64,000 nt of DNA, taken from NCBI GenBank assembly GCA_020636195.1, contig JACJYH010000001.1:620001-684000 (forward strand), written 5' to 3'. The stretch's first letter is position 1. Each line of letters begins with the position of its first letter. Shown here one piece after another: positions 55,593-62,573 of this stretch. A program made the translations under genes and the position numbers. Source of the DNA: Lewinellaceae bacterium. Lineage in GTDB: Bacteria; Bacteroidota; Bacteroidia; Chitinophagales; Saprospiraceae. A model generated the notes under the pieces. The model saw nothing but the letters and a program-made list of their open reading frames with translations. It was not told the DNA's origin and made no database searches.

Positions 55593-55742
55593 TTAATTTG
55601 CTTCAGCGCAATTTCCTTTTTTTATAAGAACAATAGCTTGATAATAATCTTTGAAATCTACAGACAAAAAGTCTTTATCTTGTGCCATATTTTTTGAACC
55701 AAGCAGCGAAATTATGATCATCATTGAGACTATTTTCAACAT
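55593..55742 (-). CDS. Possible small secreted peptide
   Basis: A 49-codon frame with a signal peptide-like start (MLKIVSMMIIISLLGSKNMA, cleavage after Ala20 possible) and a short mature part QDKDFLSVDFKDYYQAIVLI. It starts 3 bases after the stop of the 145-residue lipoprotein gene and ends just before an A/T-rich run. No homologue is known to me. It may be a gene, or the remnant of a longer one. Confidence 0.4.
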   Translation of the reverse strand: MLKIVSMMIIISLLGSKNMAQDKDFLSVDFKDYYQAIVLIKKGNCAEAN

Positions 55743-55745
55743 AAA

Positions 55746-56183
55746 TTAAAATAATTTTTGAAGATATAGGTTTAAGATGAATTCATCTGCCGGCTGATAG
55801 AATTCAGCATGCCACTGATTACCGGAACGTGAGATGGTAGTGATGTAAAGATCATCTGAAGTATCGTTTGGCATGCTTACAAATATTTTATTCGGATCAC
55901 CTTCAAAATTTGTAACAAAGTTTCCTTCCTTCACTTGAACAGAACCATCAGCTTTGTGAATTATTGATCTAAATGTCTCATCAGGATTAAATTCAAATTC
56001 AAGCGGGTGTATTTGTATGGTGGAATAAAAATCAGCAACCGGAATCTCTGTCCAAACACCATTATGTAATGTTTTATATGTGCCATTACTATTGCATTGC
56101 CAATGTCCAGTAATACCATTATCAGAATTGCATGTTAATGATGATAGTGATAAAAAAAGAATAGATATCAAGATGTATTTCAT
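55746..56183 (-). CDS. Putative lipoprotein, lipocalin-like size
   Basis: A 145-residue protein with a lipoprotein-like signal MKYILISILFLSLSSLTC; cysteine 18 is the probable lipid site. The mature part (ITGHWQCNSNGTYKTL) and later alternating strands suggest a small beta-barrel of lipocalin-like size, but I do not recognise the family. It follows the LRR/T9SS gene at 56194 with a 10-base gap and is probably cotranscribed with it. Its first 3 codons lie in the near-identical 940-bp repeat; the second copy at 61634 lacks the rest of the gene. Confidence 0.7.
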   Translation of the reverse strand: MKYILISILFLSLSSLTCNSDNGITGHWQCNSNGTYKTLHNGVWTEIPVADFYSTIQIHPLEFEFNPDETFRSIIHKADGSVQVKEGNFVTNFEGDPNKIFVSMPNDTSDDLYITTISRSGNQWHAEFYQPADEFILNLYLQKLF

Positions 56184-57114
56184 GATAAATCAATCATATT
56201 TTGACAAAATACTTGAAGCCAAATTGACTATTTGATTCTACTTTAACTAAATACATTCCTGATGAAAAGTCTCCAATATAAATTTCACTTTTTACAGATT
56301 CTCTTACCAATTTACCATAAATATCATACAACTGGACTTTATCAATATCAGTGCCAATAATTTTAGTAAAATTGTCGGATGGGTTAGGGACAATTGAAAA
56401 ATCAATTTCTTGGTTATCTTTCACTGACGATGTACATGTTCCAGCACCGGAACTGCAAAAATCTTCCCATGGTGCAGCAAAGCTGTTACCATCACTTACT
56501 TTACTATTATTTAGCCCTGTAATCGTGCCCATATTGTGATCACATAAATCTGCCAATTGAGGAGGATAACATCCACTCAAATTGTTATTATTAAAGGTAA
56601 TCGTTGACGGATTCGGAATATTGATCAATGAAGTAGGCAATGATCCTGATAATTGATTATTGGCTAATAGTAAATTTACCAGATTTGGATTATTTGTTCC
56701 AAATGCTGGTATTGTGCCCGTAAAATCATTACTTGCAAAATTGACTTCAACTAAAGACGCCATATTTGCCATACAAGGTGGAATGCTTCCCGTGTGATTA
56801 TTTCGCAAAAGGCTAAAAAATTGCAAATGAGGAATGTTGCAAATCGTGTTAGGAATGATACCCGTAAGTCCGGGATTGTCATAGAGTACTAACCAGTTTA
56901 CCTCGTTCAATCCATCAATGGAAGGTGGGATAGTGCCGACCAGATTGTTAAAATTCAATCCTAGTGCAGACACTCTATGATTACCATTACATGTAATCCC
57001 ATACCAAGGTGTACCATCGTGCAGACCACACGGATCACAATCTTCAAACCATGGTTTGTTCCCTGCAACTGTATTTTTCCATTGATCTCCATTGGTAGCG
57101 TCGTAAAAGGCTTG
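56175..57114. repeat. 940-bp near-identical repeat, copy 1 (LRR and T9SS module)
   Basis: Appears identical to 61634-62573 at every place I compared (offset 5459) and encodes the last 300 or so residues of both LRR proteins. It ends abruptly at AAGGCTTG; the following bases differ, whereas at the other end it includes the start codon of the next gene. Full base-by-base identity was not computed. Confidence 0.9.
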
Positions 57115-58344
57115 GAGCGCTGGGATGTCGGGATGGGAGCAATCATCTTGGCAAAGCCCATTTCCTGAGTCTTCAGGATAGCGAAATAATCCTGAGTTTT
57201 CAGCCCAAGGTCCAAAAGACAAATATAGTTTACCATCATTCTCAAATTGAATTAAAGCTGAACCATTTCCTTCTGAAGTATCAAAACAGGATTGGTCTCC
57301 AACTAAACCTTCAATTTTCAAGTTACCAGATGAATGAATGTATGCAATTTTATTATTTAATAATTCAAAATTATTTGAATAAAGAAAATCATCAGTAATT
57401 ACCACGTTTTCAATAAACGGGATTGTATTAACATCTAGTGTTGATATGGTTCCAGGAGAGTCCAAATTCAATAAATATAAAATTCCGTTAATATTTTTGA
57501 TTGAGTATAAGTTGCTAGAAATTTGAGGATTGTAGTAGCTTATATTCAAATTCTCATCAATTATTATAATGTCAGATTCCAATCTTGCTAATATATATAA
57601 ACTATTGTCAAATACAATTGATCGGTCAAAACGAAAAGTAATGTCTTTGTTGTTTGCATTGTAGTTTAAACTTGTAATATTAATACCATTAAATGCAGCT
57701 AATTCACCGTTTTTTTTAACGCCAATAAGATGATTATCAAGTTTTTGCAATGGATAATTTACATTTCCGCTATGGATAAAATCAAAATCTTCTGTGACTA
57801 AAGATAAATTTGAACCGTCAAATTTCCATAAAACATCATCATGATTTGCGGTTCCACTATAAAATTGAATAAATAGTAAATTATTGAATTCTATAAAATA
57901 TGGATATGATACAGAATAAGGAAATTCTGAAGAACTATACCCAGTGTTTAAATTTATTAATTTTTTTTGTGAGCCATTGTTAGTGCTTGCTAGAGCAATT
58001 AAATCATTCCCAAATTTGGTTAAATATTGAACATTTAATGGGCTAATATCATATTCTAACAACCCAGTTGAATTAGTTATTTTAAAAATTTTTCCTTGAT
58101 CTATGATATATATAGAATTATCAACCGTTACTTGATATCCTTTTATTTCAACTTGATTTTGATCTCTTATAGGAAGAATGTTATCGTTTAAATCTAGATA
58201 GAAATTATCATTATTTGAATTCAAATATATTCCTGAATTTACCTTATTTAATAAAACACCATTATTCGTTTGATATAATAATGTTTGAGAATATGTATAA
58301 TTAAAATAAAATAAGGGCAATAAAAGTCTCAATAAATATTTCAT
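56194..58344 (-). CDS. Secreted leucine-rich-repeat protein with T9SS sorting domain
   Basis: A protein of about 716 residues. Start ATG 58344 gives MKYLLRLLLPLFYFNYTYSQ, a signal peptide; 20 more upstream codons are open but lie in the repeated leader. Residues about 25-385 form a strand-rich sensor-like region (NSGIYLNSNNDNFYLDLNDN, LPLQKLDNHLIGVKK). Then a short cysteine region (CDPCGLHDGTPWYGITCNGN) of a plant-type LRR cap and four or five LRRs (VSALGLNFNNLVGTIPPSID). The C-terminal 80 residues are a T9SS type A domain (FSIVPNPSDNFTKIIGTDID). Probably a surface ligand-binding protein. The last 313 residues match those of the gene at 61653. Confidence 0.87.
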   Translation of the reverse strand: MKYLLRLLLPLFYFNYTYSQTLLYQTNNGVLLNKVNSGIYLNSNNDNFYLDLNDNILPIRDQNQVEIKGYQVTVDNSIYIIDQGKIFKITNSTGLLEYDISPLNVQYLTKFGNDLIALASTNNGSQKKLINLNTGYSSSEFPYSVSYPYFIEFNNLLFIQFYSGTANHDDVLWKFDGSNLSLVTEDFDFIHSGNVNYPLQKLDNHLIGVKKNGELAAFNGINITSLNYNANNKDITFRFDRSIVFDNSLYILARLESDIIIIDENLNISYYNPQISSNLYSIKNINGILYLLNLDSPGTISTLDVNTIPFIENVVITDDFLYSNNFELLNNKIAYIHSSGNLKIEGLVGDQSCFDTSEGNGSALIQFENDGKLYLSFGPWAENSGLFRYPEDSGNGLCQDDCSHPDIPALQAFYDATNGDQWKNTVAGNKPWFEDCDPCGLHDGTPWYGITCNGNHRVSALGLNFNNLVGTIPPSIDGLNEVNWLVLYDNPGLTGIIPNTICNIPHLQFFSLLRNNHTGSIPPCMANMASLVEVNFASNDFTGTIPAFGTNNPNLVNLLLANNQLSGSLPTSLINIPNPSTITFNNNNLSGCYPPQLADLCDHNMGTITGLNNSKVSDGNSFAAPWEDFCSSGAGTCTSSVKDNQEIDFSIVPNPSDNFTKIIGTDIDKVQLYDIYGKLVRESVKSEIYIGDFSSGMYLVKVESNSQFGFKYFVKI

Positions 58345-58356
58345 GATTTGTATTTT

Positions 58357-58453
58357 ATTAAATGCTTCAAAATTCGACATTAATACCGTAATATTCTTTA
58401 TCACTTTATGGATGGTAGCATAAAAGTGATAGATGGTAGGCTTGGGTTTATTT
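58357..58453. repeat. Conserved leader repeat with hairpin, copy 1
   Basis: About 95 bases upstream of the LRR gene, repeated at 61486-61580 with over 90 percent identity by eye. On the coding (minus) strand TATCACTTT and AAAGTGATA form a hairpin around TATGCTACCATCCAT. The repeat also includes some codons before the true start. It is a candidate for a shared promoter or mRNA leader. Confidence 0.75.
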
Positions 58454-58500
58454 TTGGAATTTGTTTATAGCTGAATCCTTGCTAAAAACTTCTGCTTTTC

Positions 58501-58588
58501 GTAGTTTGTAACTACGAATCAATATAATAAACCACACTGCTCAGTAGATATAAAACAATTATAATATTTTTCAGTAGTTACAAACTAC
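58501..58588. mobile_element. MITE-like palindromic element, copy 1
   Basis: 88 bases bounded by a perfect 15-bp inverted repeat, GTAGTTTGTAACTAC (58501-58515) and GTAGTTACAAACTAC (58574-58588). Each arm is itself partly palindromic. The inside, AATCAATATAATAAACCACA then CTGCTCAGTAGAT, is shared with 60121-60227. It has no coding capacity and lies between two genes. Confidence 0.75.
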
Positions 58589-58699
58589 TGATAGCGGGCT
58601 ACTGAAATCGGAGCGGATTTATGTTTTGTAGCATTTGGATAATATGCGATCGTCCGTGGGAATAATTAATTTGAATTGTTATTGAATGCGTGTTAATAT

Positions 58700-60010
58700 T
58701 TACATTGGTACATTTATTGATATCAAGGTTCCATCGACATTTGAATTTATATTTAAACCATAGCTTTTGCCAAAATTATCATAAATTAGTTTTAAGCGTT
58801 TTTTAGTTAACTCCATGCCAAAAGATTTAGTTTCTTTTTTCTCGTAAGTACTTTGAAATCCTCCTCCATTATCTAAAATTGTAATCCTTAAATTATTTAT
58901 TTCATTCTCAAAATGTACTTTTATAATACCTTCTCGGTTTTTCTTACCTTTCATGCCATGTATGATCGCATTCTCAACAAAAGGTTGAATTAAAAATGGA
59001 GGAATGAAGATATTTTGCAAATCCATTTCAGGCGAGTTTGTTATAAAAAATTGAAACTTATCAGGAGTCCTCATTTTTTCCAATTCACAGTAATTAGTTA
59101 GCAAGGTGATTTCATTTTCTAGACTTATTTTATCCTCATTGGATGCTTCCAAGAACAATCGAATCAGTTTGGCAAACATGGATAGATAATTCATGGCAGT
59201 AAATTTTTCATTCGTCATGATGTAGTTTTGTACAGAGTTTAGACAATTAAAGATGAAATGTGGATTCATTTGAGCATTTAGTGCTTCTTGTCGCGCATTC
59301 TGAATTTCTTTCTCCATCTCATAGTTTGCAAATGACAATTTCTTTTTTTCTTCCGCACTAATAAAATAGATAATATAATTTAAAATAGTCAATTCAATCA
59401 AAAAGAATATTTCAGAAACAATAAATGGATTTATCTTAAGATTTGACATTTTATCCACGTAATATAAAAACAACCCAATCGTTAATCCTGTACAAAGAAT
59501 AAGCATGGAATAACCTATTAAACGTACAATTCTATTTTTGTGCCTTATTAGCCAATATGAAGCATATAGGTATAAAAATGAATTGATAGAACTACCAATT
59601 ATGATAATTAGTTCCGTAAAGAACTGACTATGAAATAATCTTTGAGAAATTCCAGCAAACACAACCATGGCAATGGTAGTTACTAAGATCAGCTTGATGG
59701 CATTTATTTTATAATTTTTTAAATATATAAAAATACAGGAATGCAAATGATGTAGCAGTTGGTATATAAATAATATGTAGAATAGAAACGAAAAGCCTAA
59801 AAATGTTTTTTCAAAAAAATATCCATGACCCAAGATAGCATATTTTTCAAAATTATTTTTGTTCTGAAAGTTTTGTAAGAAGAAGTATATTGCGCTTATT
59901 ATGTAAATACCATATGAAATATAATAATACTGAAATTCTTTAATTATTTTCCAAATTACAGGTATGATAAAAGACAAGCAACTTCCTATTAAAAACAACT
60001 CCCATTGCAT
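58700..60010 (-). CDS. LytS/YehU-type membrane sensor histidine kinase
   Basis: A 436-residue kinase. Residues 1-220 form seven or more membrane helices with no large periplasmic domain. The cytoplasmic part has NAQMNPHFIFNCLNSVQNY with the phospho-acceptor His251 (His_kinase family), then LENEITLLTNYCELEKMRTP, the N box VENAIIHGMKG, and G boxes DNGGGF and SFGMELTKKRLKL. Such kinases normally pair with LytTR response regulators. None is adjacent; the nearest LytTR proteins are more than 20 kb away. Palindromic elements flank the gene on both sides. It is AT-rich like the surrounding accessory genes. Confidence 0.88.
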   Translation of the reverse strand: MQWELFLIGSCLSFIIPVIWKIIKEFQYYYISYGIYIISAIYFFLQNFQNKNNFEKYAILGHGYFFEKTFLGFSFLFYILFIYQLLHHLHSCIFIYLKNYKINAIKLILVTTIAMVVFAGISQRLFHSQFFTELIIIIGSSINSFLYLYASYWLIRHKNRIVRLIGYSMLILCTGLTIGLFLYYVDKMSNLKINPFIVSEIFFLIELTILNYIIYFISAEEKKKLSFANYEMEKEIQNARQEALNAQMNPHFIFNCLNSVQNYIMTNEKFTAMNYLSMFAKLIRLFLEASNEDKISLENEITLLTNYCELEKMRTPDKFQFFITNSPEMDLQNIFIPPFLIQPFVENAIIHGMKGKKNREGIIKVHFENEINNLRITILDNGGGFQSTYEKKETKSFGMELTKKRLKLIYDNFGKSYGLNINSNVDGTLISINVPM

Positions 60011-60120
60011 ATCCTATGTTACATTTTTATATTTTAATTGATTTATTATATGTTTGCTATATGGATCAAATGACAAGGTATAATAAAATGGTTATATTTC
60101 AAAGTGATCAATTTATTCAG

Positions 60121-60227
60121 ATAGTTTGCAACTACGAATCACTATAATAAACCACACTGCTCAGCAGATAAAAAATACTAAAAGTGTATGGGTTCAATTA
60201 TGATATTTTTCATTAGTTACTAACTAC
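60121..60227. mobile_element. MITE-like palindromic element, copy 2
   Basis: Shares AACTACGAATC, ATAATAAACCACACTGCTCA and the end GTTAC-AACTACTG with 58501-58588. The arms are less perfect (ATAGTTTGCAACTAC and TTAGTTACTAACTAC), and about 20 extra bases lie inside. A further degenerate half, ATAGTTTGCAATTATGAAT, is near 60332. The intergenic stretch 60011-60451 otherwise shows no gene. Confidence 0.65.
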
Positions 60228-60451
60228 TGTGCATAATGTAAATATTAATAAATACACCGGAGCGAAATTTAATTTAATGTTTGTCATATCACATTTAATT
60301 TATATTTAATTTTGAAATATTCTGCTATAGTTTGCAATTATGAATAGCACAAAATTTTGTAACCATTTAGAAATTTGAACAATCCAAAAATGATATTAAA
60401 TATAATAGCTTATAAATACCTTATAAATCATACTCTTTATTTGATTGAATC

Positions 60452-60806
60452 CTAATAGCTCACTTGAATTTCAACCGATTTTTCAAATAAATTTCCAAAA
60501 TTTATGGAACCTGATGCTTGTACAAGACTTAGGTATTGCTTCCAACTTTATCAGTTTTAACCCAATAATCAATTTGTGAACTAAATGCAGTAACTGGTAT
60601 TACGTTTTTTAAATTGGATGATAAAACAGCTGATCCAGAATTAAATCCATTTCCTGAAATAAAAACATTTAATTTATTAGCAGTAGTACAATTAGAGCAA
60701 GTGACGTTAAAGTTACCAGTTCTATTATTACATGAACCTTCATCTGATTTTGAACAGGAAACAATAAGGTAAAAACAGGAAAAAAATGTACAATCAAATT
60801 TCTCAT
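60452..60806 (-). pseudogene. Lipoprotein gene with two one-base frameshifts
   Basis: Three minus-strand frames read in succession: MRNLIVHFF, then SCFYLIVSCSKSDEGSCNN onward (FNVTCSNCTTANKLNVFISG, VTAFSSQIDYWVKTDKVGSN), then LSLVQASGSINFGNLFEKS to VEIQVSY. Adding one base to the seven-A run at 60780-60786 (plus strand), and one near 60531, yields one protein of about 118 residues with a good lipobox, LIVSC. Function unknown; size and pattern suggest a small surface lipoprotein. Both changes are at or near homopolymers, so sequencing error is a real alternative to gene decay. It precedes no other gene closely. Confidence 0.65.
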
Positions 60807-60822
60807 TTTAATTAATTTATGG

Positions 60823-61442
60823 TTAAAAATATCTAATAAATCTCACCCGCTGACCAGGGTTAGTAAAACCAAAAACACCATTGGTCATAGATGCAACCGT
60901 AGGTGTCCATTTATCGTTAGGTAACTGTTCCAGTGTTGAGCACCAATAAGACTTACATTCTCCTACAGTCAATATCAAGTTTGGAATTGAACTTTTCATT
61001 TCATATATTAACTTTAGTTCATCCTTTGATGGCACAAACCAATCAGATTTACCATTTAAAGAATAAGATGAAGCAAAATTCCAATTAGTCCCAGTCGCAT
61101 TTATTAAGTACTGCGTATTCGCTTTTCCTGTGCCGATATTATTGTCTGTGTTTAGGGACGTTGTAAATGTATTAGATAAGAAGCAAGTTGAATTTGGATC
61201 ATCTTCCGACGCCACTTCAATATATCTCCAGCCATCTGTATATGCACCTTTATCATAAATGATTATGCCATTTGCTTGACCTTGGCCACCAACTTCATAA
61301 CATGGAGTACAATCTCCTCCACAGTCCACACCAGTCTCATTGCCATTCTTAATGCCATCTAAGCAGGTTGGTTCAGGTCTTTGCCACAAGAGATAATCAA
61401 TGCTGTACATACAAAGTGTACAATAAAATTCTTGAAATTCAT
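60823..61442 (-). pseudogene. DUF1566-like lipoprotein gene with a frameshift near its start
   Basis: The main frame contains CLDGIKNGNETGVDCGGDCT, a motif common before surface domains in Bacteroidota, and a domain with GKSDWFVPSKDELKLIYEM, YWCSTLEQLPNDKWTPTVA and RVRFIRYF, a DUF1566-like pattern of unknown function. Its own N-terminal codons do not look like a signal peptide. Another frame from ATG 61442 gives MNFKNFIVHFVCTALIISCG, a clear lipoprotein signal. The two join if one C is added in the minus-strand CC at plus 61376-61377 (reading SCGKDPEPTCLDG). Hence either a frameshifted gene or a base-calling error. The shared leader lies upstream. Confidence 0.75.
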
Positions 61443-61485
61443 TTTTGAAACATTTAGTAGTGAAATAATGAGTATTCGCATTGTA

Positions 61486-61580
61486 ATTAAATGCTTCAAA
61501 ATTCATCATAAATACCGTAATATTCTTTATCACTTTATGGATGGTAGCAGAAAAGTGATAGATGGTAGGCTTGAGTTTAT
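61486..61580. repeat. Conserved leader repeat with hairpin, copy 2
   Basis: Second copy of 58357-58453, upstream of the frameshifted DUF1566-like gene. TATCACTTT and AAAGTGATA are conserved; differences are mostly outside the hairpin or in its loop. Two unrelated genes sharing it suggests common control. Confidence 0.75.
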
Positions 61581-61633
61581 TATAGGCAATTATAATTTCA
61601 CTCTAAAGGCTATCAAAAGTCAAATACAAATAC

Positions 61634-62573
61634 GTATTTCATGATAAATCAATCATATTTTGACAAAATACTTGAAGCCAAATTGACTATTTGATTCTAC
61701 TTTAACTAAATACATTCCTGATGAAAAGTCTCCAATATAAATTTCACTTTTTACAGATTCTCTTACCAATTTACCATAAATATCATACAACTGGACTTTA
61801 TCAATATCAGTGCCAATAATTTTAGTAAAATTGTCGGATGGGTTAGGGACAATTGAAAAATCAATTTCTTGGTTATCTTTCACTGACGATGTACATGTTC
61901 CAGCACCGGAACTGCAAAAATCTTCCCATGGTGCAGCAAAGCTGTTACCATCACTTACTTTACTATTATTTAGCCCTGTAATCGTGCCCATATTGTGATC
62001 ACATAAATCTGCCAATTGAGGAGGATAACATCCACTCAAATTGTTATTATTAAAGGTAATCGTTGACGGATTCGGAATATTGATCAATGAAGTAGGCAAT
62101 GATCCTGATAATTGATTATTGGCTAATAGTAAATTTACCAGATTTGGATTATTTGTTCCAAATGCTGGTATTGTGCCCGTAAAATCATTACTTGCAAAAT
62201 TGACTTCAACTAAAGACGCCATATTTGCCATACAAGGTGGAATGCTTCCCGTGTGATTATTTCGCAAAAGGCTAAAAAATTGCAAATGAGGAATGTTGCA
62301 AATCGTGTTAGGAATGATACCCGTAAGTCCGGGATTGTCATAGAGTACTAACCAGTTTACCTCGTTCAATCCATCAATGGAAGGTGGGATAGTGCCGACC
62401 AGATTGTTAAAATTCAATCCTAGTGCAGACACTCTATGATTACCATTACATGTAATCCCATACCAAGGTGTACCATCGTGCAGACCACACGGATCACAAT
62501 CTTCAAACCATGGTTTGTTCCCTGCAACTGTATTTTTCCATTGATCTCCATTGGTAGCGTCGTAAAAGGCTTG
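61634..62573. repeat. 940-bp near-identical repeat, copy 2 (LRR and T9SS module)
   Basis: Partner of 56175-57114. At its left end it includes ATGAAATAC, the first three codons of the lipoprotein at 55746, followed by unrelated sequence: a clean trace of where the copying ended. Confidence 0.9.

Noticed and set aside
56351..56539. 62-codon open frame repeated at 61810-61998
   Set aside because: Identical in both places only because it lies antisense inside the 940-bp repeated LRR module; not a gene.
61381..61644. 87-codon plus-strand open frame
   Set aside because: Antisense to the start and leader of the frameshifted DUF1566-like gene; no coding character of its own.
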